DNA of 64,000 nucleotides from Pleodorina starrii (lineage: Eukaryota > Chlorophyta > Chlorophyceae > Chlamydomonadales > Volvocaceae). Made by a program: the position numbers and the translations under genes. Below the pieces are notes generated by a model. That model saw nothing but the letters and a program-made list of their open reading frames with translations, did not search any database and had not been told where the DNA came from. Positions 35,515-49,600 of the stretch are shown piece by piece. The stretch is from NCBI GenBank assembly GCA_030267565.1, contig BRXU01000037.1, positions 558,001 through 622,000 of the forward strand. The letters run 5' to 3'. Positions within the stretch are counted from its first letter, which is position 1; each line of letters starts with the position of its first letter.

Positions 35515-38500
35515 ATGCATGCATGCGCTGGCATCCGCGTCCGTAACCTCTCCCTCTCCCTCTCCGAGGCCAACGGCGCTGCTGCTTCGACGGAGACGCC
35601 GCTGCGCCGCCTCCCCTTTAGTCGCCTCGCAACGCCGTCGTCGCGGCCGCCTCCTGTTGCCCTCTGCCGCCCGCCTGGGAATCCGCGGTCAGCACCGGCC
35701 GCGCCAGCGCCCCCAAATTTAACCCTCTCACAAGAGATATCCCGCGCCCTGCCTCACCTGCCGCGCCTCGCGGACATCTCCCGTACGCAGGACCCCTGGG
35801 AGTCGTACGTCCGCGACAACTGGATCCCCACCCTGGAGCACATGTTTGGTCCGGACTGGCGGCGGCACTGCCCCGGCGAGGTGGCGGCACTGATTTGGTG
35901 GGCGATCGCCAGCCGCGCCGGCATTGCGCCGGCCTCCGCCGCCACCGCACCGGCAGCAGACGGGGCACCCGGCGGTGCCGCCGGGCAGCAGCCGGGCGAA
36001 GGAGCAGCTGCCGACGCGCCGTCGGGGTCCAGGCTCCGCCAACCGAGCCCGCCGGCAGCGGCGAATCGGGGCACCGGCGGGCAGGGCGCGGCGCTACCCC
36101 TGCACGCGCTGCTGCTTCCGATCGCGGCGGAGTCGCTCCTGATGGCCTCCCCACAGCAGCAGCAACAGGGGCAGCCTGGCGGCGCGGCGCGTGCAGCGCC
36201 GGCTGCGCTGGCGCGGGCTGACGGCGCTGCGGCAGTAGCGGCGGCGGGAAGCGCCGGCCACGGCAGCGAGCGCAGCGCCGGCGGGTCGCTGGGTGTGCCG
36301 CTGGCGGTCTTCGCTGCGCTCGTCCCAGCGTCGTCCGTGGCGGATGGCAGGCGGGCGGTCGGGCAGACGAGCGCCGCCGGCGGCGGCACCGCCGCTCCCG
36401 CGGCGGCTGGCCGTGGCAGCAGCGAAGGCGGTGGCGCAGGGCTCTTCCAGCGGACCAGCCACGAGGGCGACTGGGCGGAGCAGCGGGGTGGCAGCGGCGG
36501 CGCGGGAACGCGTGTGACGGCAGCTGCAGCGGCGCCGGCGCCAACTTCGGCGGGCGGGATTCCGGAGGCGATGACGCATGGAGGGGTTGGTGGGGTGCTG
36601 GTCGCGGGACCGGCTGGGTGGGACGTGGCGGAGGAGGAGGACCTCCTGCAATTGCTGCGGCAGGGCCTGGAGGCGAGGTTGGCGGTGCGGCAGCAGCAGC
36701 AGCAGCAACAAGGCACCGGCAGAGCCGCCGCGGAGAAAGCCAGCTTCGTAACAACAGGCGGCGGCGGCGGCGGTGCTGCTAGCGGGTCGGTTCGGACGCT
36801 GCCCGTTTTGGACCTGTCGCGGCCCCACCCGGGCCGCGACAACGACGTCGCCGCCGGGGGTTGCAGCGGCGGCAGCGGGAGCACGAGCCAAGCGCCGCCG
36901 CTGGGGGCGCAAGCTCGGGCGGGGGAGGGCCGAGGTGCGGATGCGGCGGCGACGCCGCCGCCAAGCGCCTCAGCGCCGGCGGCCGCGCCGGCAGGGATAG
37001 CGCTCCCACAACAACCGCGGCGCGGCGACGCCTTGCCCGCTGATGCGTGTTGCGCCACGGCGGGAGCGCCAGCTGGTCGCGGCGCGGATGGTGCAGCTGG
37101 CGGCGGCGGGCATGAAGCGGATGGCGGCGGCGGCGGTGGCGGCGGCGGCGACGGGGGCTCCTCCGACGGCAGGACGTTGGTGCTGGATCTCGACCCATCC
37201 GCTTTCCCGCTTTCCCTGAGTGAGTAGTTCCCGCTTTCCCTGAGTGAGTAGTTCCCGCTTTCCCTGAGGGAGTATTGCTCAGGGGACTTTCTTTCGGCGG
37301 TCCTGCTCATTGCGCGGCTGCGCCTGACATAAACACATGGACGGGGGCAGCAGCAGCAGCCCGGACCCTGCCGTGCCTCGTGCGTGTGTAGGTGTGTGGG
37401 TGTGTGTGCGTGCGTGGGTGGGTGTCCCGAAACCGGTATGGAAAGGGCTGGCGGACGTGGCGCCGCTGTGGTGGCAACAATGGAAGGGAGGGCGCTGGTG
37501 CAGCGCTGTGGATCGCTCCGGTGTGGTTGCTGCGGTGGAGAGTAAAAATAAGATACCGCAGCGGAGACGGCGGGGGGGAAGGGTACCTTGCTGCACCGCC
37601 TTGGCAGCGGTGGCTCGGGAGCGCGGATACCTCCGCGCCCACCTCGCTGCTCGCCCCTCCCCGCCCCCGCCCCCGCCCCGTCGCGTCTCGGGTTTGTTAT
37701 CGTGGTGGGATGTGGTGTGATGCGGCGATGGTGTCACGTGTCACGCTTGGTGCGCATGCGGCGCTGTGTCCGGCCCCGCAGGCGGCGACAGGCCCCTCAG
37801 GACGCTCCTCAACGCCGTCAGCAACGCAATCGCCGCCGCCGCCAGCGCCGCCGCTGGCGGCGGCGGCGGCGGTGCCGGCGGCGACCACGCCGGCGGCAGC
37901 GGCGGCGGCGACCTGGCCTCCCTGGCCGCCGGGCTGCTTCCCTCCGTAGGCGGCGGCGTCTCCGCCGGGGCATCCCCACTGGGGACGACCCTGCCGCTGG
38001 ATGCCGCCGGGGGCCTGTCCCTCGCGGCGGCGGCCGCCACCTCCAAGACTTTCAACATGCAGATGCCGGACGGTTCGGTACTTCCCGTACAGCTCGTCCC
38101 ACTGCACATCTCGGTGGGCGGCGGCGGCGGCAGCGCCGCGGACGCGACGGCGACGGCGGCGGCGCTCGCCGCGGACGAGCTGTCGGGCCTGCTGGCCGCT
38201 GCGGCGGCGGGGGGCTGCCGGCCGCTGTCGGACCTCTTGAATCGGAGCGACCCGCGGGGCAGGCTGCCGCTGCACGCCGCCTCGGCGACGGGGCGGGTGG
38301 AGATGGTGGAGAGGTTGCTGGCGCTGGGCTGTGACGCGGGGCGGCGGCTGGATCAGGACTTCATCCACGGCGGCGGCGGCGGCCACGACGCAGGCGGCGG
38401 CGGCGGCGACGCCGCGGCGGCTGCGCGGTGGGTCGGGGCTGGCGGGGTTTTGGTTGGGCGGGCGAGTCGGCGGGGCCGGGTTGATGCGTGTTGGGGTTTT

Positions 38501-41500
38501 CCGTGCATCGGTGCGGCTGGCCGCTGCCGCCGTCATGCTACGGCCGGGGGGGGGTGGGGGCTGTGCAGGCTGGGGGGTGGTGTGGACGAGCCGAGTGACG
38601 GAGCACAGGGCCAGCGATCAGTGAGGTCCTGTGCGCGGGAGACAGTCCGCTCTTCTCTCGAGGGACGCACCGTCTCACCCGGGGGTCCGGGGGCGCTCTC
38701 CTCCTGTCTCTTCCCCTCCGCAGACTTGACTCGGCGTACGACTGCGCGAGCAGCGCCAGCTCGTCGTACACGTACGGCGGTGCGGACGAGTACGACGTCG
38801 CGGCCGTCGAGGATGCGTGCGCCGCCGAGGCGGCTCTGGCCGCCGCCGCCGCCGCAGGCGGCGGCGGCGGCGGCCCGCCGCCGCCGCGCCGCCGGCGCGG
38901 CGCCGCCGCCGCCGCAGGCGACGTCGAGGACGGCGCCAGTGCCGGCAGCGTCACTGACAGTGACGATATGGCCTTTGGCGCGGATGACGGCTCGCCCTCG
39001 TCGATGAGTGTGGCGCAGGCGGCGCGGCTGGGGCTGCACATTGCGCTGGACACGTGCGGAGACCGACTGACGCCGGACCAGCTGCACTTCCTGGCAGGTG
39101 CGTGCGTGTGTGTTCTGGTTTTCGGTTGGCTCGAGGGAGAGACCGGCGAGGGCGCGAGGGCGTCGAGGGCGCGAGCGTCGACTCATCCAAAGGGGAAGGG
39201 CGTGTGCGTCATGCACAGGGAAAACTGCGCTCTTGGGTACAAGGTGTGTGTTTATGCGCCTAAGGAATGAAAAGCGGTTTTACGGCTTGTGTGTACATGC
39301 ATGTACTATGCATACATGCGTGCGGATAGGCATGTGCATGTGTGTGCATGTGTGTTTGTGTGTGTGTGGCGCGGAAATCTTGGCGGCTGCGTTTCGGGCT
39401 TTCGGCGCTGCCAGTACCCTCCACACGTCCCCTCCTCCTCCTCGTCCTCCTCCTCGCCGGGTGCCACCGGCCCCGCAGGCAAGTTCGCGGAACAGCAGCT
39501 CTGGAAGTCGGCCGCCGCAGCAGCAGCAGCAGCCGCAGCCGCCGCGAACCCCGCCTCGGCGGCCGCCTACGACCCCAGGATGGCCTCCGCCGCCGCCGCC
39601 GCCGGCGGCGGCGGCGCCCACGGAGTGCGGCAGCAGTCGGGCCCTGGCACGTCGGCCGGCGCCGGATCCGGATCCGGATATGGATCTGGATGCGGCACTG
39701 GCGGTGCGCGCACTGGGCCGGTGGCGCAGGAGCGGCAGGCCGCGGACGGCACCGGCGGCTCTGGGGACGACGACGGCCGCCGGGTTCCTCCCACTACTTC
39801 GGACCCCCTGCTTGGGGTCCGGCCGGGCGCGGGAAGCGTGGCTGCGGGTCGCCTGGAGAGGCAACGATCTCAGCAGCATCAACAGCAGCAGCAGCAGGAC
39901 GGGGAGAGGCAGCAGCAGCAGCAGCAACAGCAGGACGGGGCGCCGCGCGTGGTACCGGATGATGTTGAGCCGTCCTCGGACGACACAACGCCGCTGGCGG
40001 CGCAGGACCGGCGCGCCGCAGCCGACCGCGGCACGTCGGCGGCAGCGTCACTGGTGGCAGCGGCGGCGGCGGCGGCGCTGCAGCGACAGGCGCTCCTGCT
40101 GCAGCGTCGGTCGTCTGGCGAGCCACGGCGGAAGCGCCACGGCGAGTCGCCCGAGCGGCTGCACGACGACGAGCAGCGAATGGCTGGCGGCGGTGGCGGA
40201 GACGGCGACGACGGCGACGACGACGAGGACGACCCGCGGGTCGGTGGCGTTGCCGGCGACAGTGCCGCCACCCCCGCCGACGGCACCGGCGGCGTCGGCG
40301 CCGCCGTAGCCGCCGCCGCCGTAGCCGTCGTTGCTGCCGCCAGCGGCGGCCTGGAAGCGGGGCTGCCGCCGCCGCCAGCGGCGGCGACTGGCGGCGGCGG
40401 AGCCGCCGCCGCCGCCGCGGCCGGTGTACCGCGCCGGCGACCTCGCCGACTTATCGCCCCGCGCCACACCGATCAGCAGCATCAGCAGCAGCAAGCCTAC
40501 CACGTCTACCATCATGAGATGTACGACGATGCACGGACCCGTGGGTCGGTGGCCGCCGCCAGCGGTCGGAACAAGCGCCAGGCCGACGGCGACGCCGTGG
40601 ACGTGAGCCTGGCGGACGGTGACGGGGCAGCGGACGAGGCCGCGGCGGCGCCGTCGGCGACTGCGGGCGGCGCCGTCAGCGACGCGAGCCGGCACGACGG
40701 CTTCAGCGTCGGCGGCGGCGGAGGTGCAGTCAGCGGCTGGGCGGACTCCCCCGGTGTTGCAATCGCGGGCGACCCCGACCGACGGCTGCCGCCGTCGGGG
40801 CCCAAGCGAGACGAGCGCCGCGGCGCCAGGGAGGAGTACGACGGCGGCGCCGACGCCGACGATGACGTCAGCGCCGAGTACGACGGCGACGCCGGCGGCG
40901 ACGACGCCGATCTTCAGGGCCTGGGAGTAGCGTTGCTGGACGGCCTGGGCGCGCTGCCGCTGCCGCTGCCGCTGGGTCTGGATCTAGGGAGGGGCCGCCG
41001 GCGCTTCCGCCGCGGCTGCGTGCCGCCGCCGTTCGCCGCGCGGCCCAGCTACGTGGGCGCCTCGCCGCTGCACCTGGCGGCGGCGCACGGCCACGCGGCG
41101 GTGTGTGAGGTGCTGCTGCGGGCGCCGGGCTGCGACCTGGCGGCGCGTACCACGCAGGTGGGTTGCGGGGGGCGACAGGGGCCGGGGTGTGGGTTGCGGG
41201 GCTGGGTGCGGGAAAACCGAGCCCTCACTGGGTCGTTGGGCTTAGGGTTGCTGCGCCTCCCGGCCGGCCGCTTCGCCGCCCCCACCCCTTTCTTTGCATT
41301 GGCAAGCGAGCAAACCCAAGCCGCCCGCCACGCCGCCTCCTTCTTTCCTCCCCTTAGGGCCGTACGGCACTCCACCTGGCCGCACGCAACGGCCACGAGG
41401 CCGTCGTGGCGCTGCTGCTGCGCGCCGCGGCCGCGGCCGCCGCCGCCGCCGCCGCGGCGGCAGCGGCGGCGCCAAACACGGGCGCGCCCCCTGCCGCGGC

Positions 41501-44500
41501 CGCGGCGGCGCCGCCAGGCGCGGCCGCACCCGGCGGCGCCCCCCCCGCTTCCGCCGTCGCTGTCTCCAGCTCGGGCTTGGCTGTGGTGGTGGATGCGGCG
41601 GACGATGCGGGCCACACGGCGCTCCACCACGCGGCGGCGCTGGGGCACTGGCGGGTGGTGGAGGAGCTGTGGCCCAGGTGTGTGTGTATGTCTGGGAACA
41701 ATACGGTAACAACAGCACGAGTACCGCGGCGGAGGGGCACGGGCAACGCTGGCGCACGGAGCCACAGCGGCTGGGATGGGATGGGACGGGGGTTGGGATG
41801 GGTTATGGCTTCTGGGGTTGCTCCATCTCGGTTAACGGCGAGCGTTCGAGCGGAAGTGGGCGAGCCAGAGGCTCCCAGATCACCGGGAATCGGGCAGCCA
41901 CTGCCGCCCGCACCCACACCGCACCCCACCGCACCCCCATCCGCACCCCCACCCGCCCCACCTCGCAGGGGCGCCAGCATCGACGCGTCCGACGTGCTGG
42001 GTCGCACGCCTCTCCACTACGCGTCCATGTCGGGGCACGTGGAGACTGCGGGGCGGCTCATCATCGCCGGGGCGGGTGTGCACCGACTGGATGTGGAGGG
42101 ATACACGCCGGCACACCACGCGGCCATGCGGGGGCACGCAGAGGTGGGTGGGTGGGTGGGTGGCTGGGTGGCTGGATGGGTGGGTGGCTGGATGGGTGGC
42201 CACTCGCGGGCCTCAGTGGAAGTCAAAGACGGTAGGTTGCGGCCCTCACAGCACAATGGACCAGTAAGGAATGAATACATCAGGAAAGGATCTGGGATCT
42301 GCCGGACGCGCGCCCTCGAAGTTCGAGGGACACCTCAGGGCTTCCGGCCGTCGTACCTGTGTCGTACACGCATCATTTGCCGTGTACGATACATGTACGG
42401 CACCGTACAGGTCCTGGAAAAGCTGCTTCTGGCTGGCTACGAGGTGGACATGCTGGGGGGAACCGCAGCGCCGCAGGCCCCCCTGGACTCGTCCGCGACC
42501 GCAACCACACCCGCTGCCGGCCGCGCGGCCGCGGCGGTGGCCTCCGCCGCAGCGGCGACGGACTCCCCCGCCGTACACCGCCGCCCGGCGGCGGCGCTGC
42601 CCCAGCCAACCCAGCCCCAGCCGCTGCAGCAGCAGCGGCAAGGCGGCGCGGATGCGGCGGCGTCGCCGCGGCTCGAGTCGCGCAGCCCGGCGCGGCCGCG
42701 GGCTAACGCGCCGCCGGCGCCGGCGGCGGCGCAGCCGCCGCAAGCGGCCGCTGGCGGCCGCGGCGCCGCCGGGGGCGCCGCCGGCGGCGGCGGCGGCCAC
42801 AGCGCTCTCCACCTGGCTGCCTCCGGGGGGCACTGCGCTGCGATGGCGGTGCTGCTGCAGCACGGCGGCGGCGCGGAGCGGCGGGATTGGCGGGGTTGTA
42901 CGGCACTGCACCGGGCGGCGGAGGGCGGCCACCGCGGGGCGTTTGAGCTGCTGCTCATGGTGCGAGGCGGGGGGGGGCGCGCGGGGAGGTGAAGGGGATT
43001 TCTTTTTTGTGGGGGAGGGCTGGACCGCTGGAGGGGCGTGGGACGCGGGCGAGTGGGCGAGTGGGTGGGTGGGTGGGTGTGTGGGGTGAAGGAGGGGCGC
43101 AGAAGCGTGGACGGGTCCGCTCGACCCATCCGCTGGCTTCCGCTGGCCTCCGTCCCTCCCTCACACATACAGAGAGAGGGAGCGGGGGAGGTCCCGTCCT
43201 CTACTGGCTGGATGTGTGTTCGGTTGGTAATTTTAGGGTCAGTTTGGTCCTAGCTGTCGTATATCATGGCTGTTTCGGCAACTGTAAACGCGCGTGTTGC
43301 CGCACGCTGTATGTCGTCGAAATGTGTTCGTCCATCCGTTGCCCGTTTGATATGACATTGGATTCGAAACGTCACGGCCGCTGCCCCGCCCCGCCTGGTC
43401 CGCCCCATTCCCTCGACCGTGCAGCACGGCGCCGACTCGCGGGTGAGCGACTCGTCCGGCGCCTCCGTCCTGCACTCCGCCGCCCGCGGCGGCAACCTTG
43501 CCATCGTACAGCGGCTGCTAGAGCTTGACGCTGTCGCCGCCGCCGCCGTCGCCGCCGCCGGGGCGGCAACAGATCGGGATCTGAGTCGCGGCGGGGGTTT
43601 GCCGGCGGCGGGCCAGGCTGAGGCAGTGTACGACAGCGCGGCGGCGGAAGCTGCGGAGCGGCGGGGCGAGGCGGAGCGGCGGTCTCAGCTGGCCGGACCC
43701 GGGGGAGAGGCGGAGTCAGCCGCCGCGCAAGTCGACGGCGGCGGCGGCGGCGGTGGCCTGGCGGCGCCGCCAGCGGCGGTGCCGGCCTCTGACGGCCGGC
43801 TGCCGCTGCACTGGGCGGCGGCGGCGGGGCGCGGGGAGGTGGTGGCTCGGCTGCTGCAACTGGACCCGCGGGTCGGGGGTGACCCGCTACGACAGGTAGG
43901 CGGCATGAGGCACGAGGCACAGGCGCGGGGCCTGTGGCTGCAGGCTTTTTATAGGCCGCTACCAAGGCGGCTACCAGGGCATCGCCATTAGCGACCGCGA
44001 CCCCGACCGTGACCGTGACCGTGACCAGGAGGAGGAGACATTACCCATTAGCAACCGTGACCGTGACCAGGACCAGGAAAAGGAGATGGGCTGTAGGCTT
44101 TGCGGGGCGTGGCGCGCGGGCTGTGCGCGGGCTTGCCCTCCTCTCCGCTCACTTACCCTCCCCCTCTCCCTGCCCTACCCTGCCATGCCCTGCCCTCTCC
44201 CTGCTAGCCCTCACCTAGGTGGCTGATTGCCGCAACCAACTCCGTCGGCGAATTGCACTCATGCCCCCTCCTCTGACCCCCCATCCGTCCTTCTGCGGTT
44301 TTTTTCTTCTTCACCAACCTAACCTCACCCTCCCCCCCGCCCCTTCCCAACCTCCTCCGCCTCCTCCTCAGGACCACGCGGGCACCAGCCCCTGGCACCT
44401 CGCCGCCGCCGCCGGCCAGGAGGCCTCCGTCCGCGTCTTCCTGGCGCCGCCGCCCGGCGTGGCGCCCGTGCCCGTGGACGCGCGCGACGGCGCCGGCTGC

Positions 44501-46633
44501 ACCGCGCTGCACCGCGCCGCGGCGACGGGCGCGTCGCGCGTGGTGGGTGCGCTGCTGGCGGCGGGCGCCGACCCGGCTGCGGCGGGCGAGGGCGGGCGGT
44601 GTCCGCTGCACTTTGCGGCGGAGGCGGGGCTGGTGGGGGTGATGCGGCTGCTGCTGGAGCGGGTGGCGGAGGAGGACGTGGACCGCAGGGTGAGGGCCGG
44701 CAGAGGCTGGGACGGGAGGGGGGGTCTGCGTGGCGCGGTGCGACGCGGCGCGGCAAGGAGTGCAGGGACTGCACACACTCCGCGTTTTTTGGGGGCCCCC
44801 CGAATCCCCCCGCTCTCGGTGCTTCCTTCTCGCTCGAGCGGCGGAAACAAAAGAGGCGATCACCGCTTTTGTTGTTTCCGCCGCTCGAGCGGGCGGCGCG
44901 GAAGGGCGAGCGGTGGCAGTGCTCTCTCCTCCCCTCCCAACGCCTCCCGACGTCTCGACCCACCCGCGTCTGTGTCGTCCCGGGTTGGTGTGGTTCCAAC
45001 CGACGGGGCTCATCAGACCTCGGTGGCGTGTCATCCCCTCTCCTCTCCGCTGCCACCACCCCACCCGCACCGCACCGGCCCCCCCCCCCGCACACCGGGC
45101 ACGGGCTCCGGCCTATACGTGGATACCCCCGCACACCGGCCGCCACTGTTCCTAACGGCTCGGTCCCCTCGGACCGCTCGGTCCTCTCACCTCACCTCAT
45201 CCCCTGTGTGGCCCACCTCACGGTAGCCCCCTGTCGGCACACCTGGCGCTCCCTCCCCTCCCCCTCCCGCTGCGGTATCTTCTTTTTATTCCCCTCCCTA
45301 GAAATCGTAACTGGTGGTAGCTGCAACCCGGGTGCTGTTTCCTTAACTCAGGGTTTCATTCCCAACGCCCCCTCGGTCCTTGTCCTGCTCTGACCCCCGC
45401 ACGTGCTCTTCCCCACTGCTCCGTCCCCTCTGCTCGGTCCTTGTCCTGCTCCTTCGGCCCCACCTTCCTCTGCTCCGCTCCGCTCCGCTCTGCCCCTCCT
45501 CGGCACCTTGCCCCCGCTCTGCACCTCCCCCCCTTCTTCTGTTACTTTACCGTTCACGGGCTCCGGCCTATACGTGGATAAACTCCCCCTCCCCACCCCG
45601 GGTCCGTTCGCTAACGCCGTCTCCTTCTCCGCTGCGGTACCTTTTTTTTACACCCCTCCTCCCCCGCCCGCCCTCAGGACGCCGCCGGCTGGTCTCCCCT
45701 CCACCACGCGGCGCAGCAAGGCAACGCCGCCATGCTGAGTCTGCTGCTGAGCCGCGGCGCCTGCCCCCACTCCGCCACCGCCCACGGCTGGACACCCGCC
45801 CACCTGGCGGCCCGCGGCCACCACTGCGACCTGCTGGAGCAGCTGCTGGAGGCGGGCGCCGACCCACGGGTCAGGGACGCCGACGGCTGCACGCCGCTGC
45901 ATTTCGCCGCGCTGCGGGGCGACGAGGAGCTGTTTGGGCGGCTGCTGACGGCGGCGCAGGCCGCCGAGGCGGCGGCGGCGCCGACGGCGGCGCCGACGGC
46001 GACGGCGGCGCCGACGGCGACGGCGGCGCTGCCGCCGTCGCTGCTGCGGCGCGACGCGCGCGGCTACTCGCTCCTCCACTACGCGGTCGAAGGGGCCAAT
46101 CTGGACATCATTCAGCGACTGCTGGCGGCGGGCCTGTCGGAGGTCGTGGAGGAGGAGGCAGCGGCGCCGGCGGCGGCGGCGACGGCGGCGACGGCGGCGT
46201 CGTGGGGCCTCGGCGTCGTCCTGCCGTCCAGCGTACTTCACACTGCATCTTCGCCGCCGCCGCCAACCCCCCAGCAGCAGCAGCCTCAGCAGCATCTGAC
46301 GGAGGCGCCGGTCGGTCGGATGCAGGTGGAGCCTGGCGCCGCCGCCGCTGCGTCGGCTAGTGGCTCCGCCGCCGCCGTCGACGGTGACATCGGCGGCTGC
46401 AGTGGGGAAGAGCCGCCGGCGGCGGCGACGGCAACACCGCATGCTGCCGCCGGCTCGCGCGCGCCGCTCAACGCTCTGCACCTCGCCGCCAAGCTCTGTC
46501 TGACGGATGTCGTACACGTCCTCCTGACGGCGGGCTACCGCGCGGCGTCGCGTACGGCGGCGACGGACCAGACTCCGCTGCACTTTGCGTCGATGGGGCC
46601 GGCGCGGGCGCCCATCGAGGGCCGCGCAGCCGT

Positions 46634-46666
<33 letters not shown>

Positions 46667-49600
46667 GTCGCCGGCAAGCAACGATGCAGAGCCTAAGGCG
46701 CTGCCGTCGCCGCTGCCGCCGCCGCCGCCACCCCAGCAGCCGCTGGAGCGGCGCGACGGCGGCGGCGCCGCCGCCGCCGCCGCCGCGACTTACCATGCCC
46801 AACAAATGCAGGTGGTTGAAGCGCTGATGGCCGCCGGCGCCGATCCGCTCGTTACGGATGCCTGGGGCTGCTCGGCCCTGTCGTACGCCGCCGGTAGCGC
46901 CAACCACGCGTTGGTGTCGCGGCTGCTGGCGGCAGGCTGCGACGCTCTGCGACCCGACCGGAGGGTGCGTGGGTGTGTGTGTGCGTGTGTGTATGTGTGG
47001 GTGGGTCGGGCTGTGTCGGGGGCTGTGTGTGGGTGGGGGGGATGTCGGGGGCTCTGTGTCGGGGTGCGGAGTTGAGTGTACGGCGGTGTACGATACTGGT
47101 GGGCGTGCGTATGCGGAGGTAGTGTGAGGGGTGTGAGAAGGAACAGCGTGTGGGGATGGTAGGCTGGAAGGTGGTATAGGGTCGAAGCTCGAGGGCACCG
47201 CTAGGACGCGGGAGACGCGGGCGCGCGGCGGGTTACAATCTGCAGGGCAGCCAGACAATGGCGCGAACATTCCCTCTTACTCCCTCTCTTTCGCGCGCGC
47301 GCGCGTGTGTGTGCGCGTGTGTGTCTCGTCGGCCGCAGGGCCTGACGCCGCTGCACTGGGCCGCCGCCGGAGGCAACGCCGAGGTCGTCGCGGCGCTGCT
47401 GGCGGCCGGAGGCGGCGGCGGCGCCGCCGCCGCCGCTGCCACTGCCGCCGCCGCCGAGCGTCTGTCCTCCCTGGACTGCCTGGGCCGCACGCCGCTGCAC
47501 TGGGCCGCGGAGGCAGGCGCGCTGGGCTGCGTGGCGCTGCTGGCGGGCGCCATGCTGGCGGCGGCTGGCGGCGGCGCCGCCGCCGCCACAGCGGCGGCGG
47601 AAATCCTGCACGCGCCCGACGCCGGCGGCTGCAGCGCCGCGCAGCTGGCCGCCGCCGGCGGGCACGTGGAGGTGGTGGCGAGGCTGCTGGAGGCGGGCTC
47701 GGGCCGCGGCGGCGCCGCCGCCGCCGCCGCTGACGCGGCGGCGGCGGCGGCGGCTACGCCGCCGCCGCCGTCGGGCCTGACGGCTCTCCACCTTGCGGCG
47801 CAGGGCGGGCTGGAGCAGGTCGTCGCACAGCTGCTGTGCCTGGCGGCGGCGCCGCCGCCGCCGTCGTCGACGCGCGGCGGCGCCGCCGTCGACGTCAACG
47901 CGCGCGACGGCGAGGGCTTCACGCCGCTGCACGCCGCCGCGACCCGCGGGTCGGCGGCCATCGTCGGGCGGCTTCTTCGCGCCGGCGCCGACCCCAACAT
48001 CGCCTCGGTGGAGGGGCTGCTGCCGCTGCACGCCGCCGCCGCCGGGGGCCACCTGGATGTGGTGGAGCTGCTGCTTGACGCCGGCAGCCTTGTGTCGTAC
48101 AAGAGCAGCGCCGGCGCGACGCCGCTGCACCAGGCCGCCAGCAACGGCCATGCGGCGGTGTGTGAGGTTCTGCTGGAGGCGGGGTGCCCCGTCATGGGCA
48201 GGTAAAAACTGAAACAAGGAGGGGGTGACAAGGAGGGTTAGGAAGGGGGGTAACAAGGGGGGTTAAGAAGGGGGGTAGCAAGGGGGGTAATTTGAGGGGT
48301 AACAAGGGGGGGGGGTAACAAGGGGGATAACACGAGGGGCAACAAGGGGGGTTACACGGGGCACGGAACGGGCCAGAGATTGCCACAGGTTGACCCGCCA
48401 GCGGGTTGTGTGGAGGTTGGAAAGAACTGTTCCGGAAAGGTGACCGGCGGGTGACGATGAGGTCACGAAAGTACCGGTAGTAGATGGAACGTGGTACACA
48501 TGGCAAGACGAAGCTCTTCAGACACATGCGCAGATACACACACAAACACAAACACACCCCTTGCCTTTCTTTGCGCTGCGCTGCGCTGTGCTGTGCTGTG
48601 CTGTGCTGCTGTTGTTGCTCGGCGGTGGCGGCTGTGGCTGCGGCTGTGGCGGCTGTGGCTGCGGCGGTGGCGGCTGTGGCTGCGGCTGTGGCGGCTGTGG
48701 CTGCGGCGGTGGCGGCTGTGGCTGCGGCGGTGGCGGCTGTGGCTGCGGCGGTGGCTGCGGCCGTGTGTCGGTGGTGTGCGTAGGCTGGCTTCCGGCGCCT
48801 CCGCGCTGTACTGCGCCGCCTCCGCCGGCTGGGTGGAGGCGGTGGAGGTGCTGCTGCGCTCCGGAGCCGAGGTGGACGCCACCACCAGCAGCGGCTGCAC
48901 GGCGCTGCACGGCGCCGCAACCAACGGCCACGCCAAGGTACGACACTGTACGACATTGGTGTACTCTCTCTCTCTCTTTCTCTTTCTCTCTCTCTGTCCT
49001 CTCGACTGCACGGCACCCCAGCGGCGCTGTCGCGCCCGCGTGGTGTTGGTGCTCGACGGCGGGTGCCCTCTCCCCCACTCCCCCCGGGGGGGAGGGCACG
49101 GCTCTGCGCTAAGGGTTTGGGTCTCAGGGTCTGGGTCTCAGGGCCTGGGGTTCTCCGCTCTCCGGTCCCATTTGGGAAATATATTCCATTTTCACTCGCG
49201 GACCCGTTGGCCAGCGCAACGTGTTACGTGTTCGGCCTTTTCCGTATGCACCTGCGCTGCTGCTGACACGCTGATACGGTGTCCGCACGGTACCTGCACG
49301 TGTTGCCCAGATCTACACACATACACATACACACACGCACACACACCTACACGCACACACCGACCCGCGCCCATCGACCCGAAACCACCCACCCGCCCAC
49401 ACCTCCCGCCCACCCGCCCACACCTCCCGGCCACCCGCCCACACCTCCACCGGCCGCCTCAAAAAAGGTGATTGGGTTGCTTCTCGCTGAGGGCGCCGAC
49501 ACGGACCTTCAGTCGTCCAACGGCCACACGCCGCTGCACAACGCCGCGGGGGGCAGCCACTCGGCCGCAGTGGAGGCCCTGCTGGGGGGCGGAGCGGACG

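Noticed and set aside
45648..47270. Long minus-strand frame of about 540 codons
   Set aside because: It is antisense to ankyrin exon 10 and consists of Arg/Gly/Ala low complexity from the GC-rich coding strand. No domain is recognisable.
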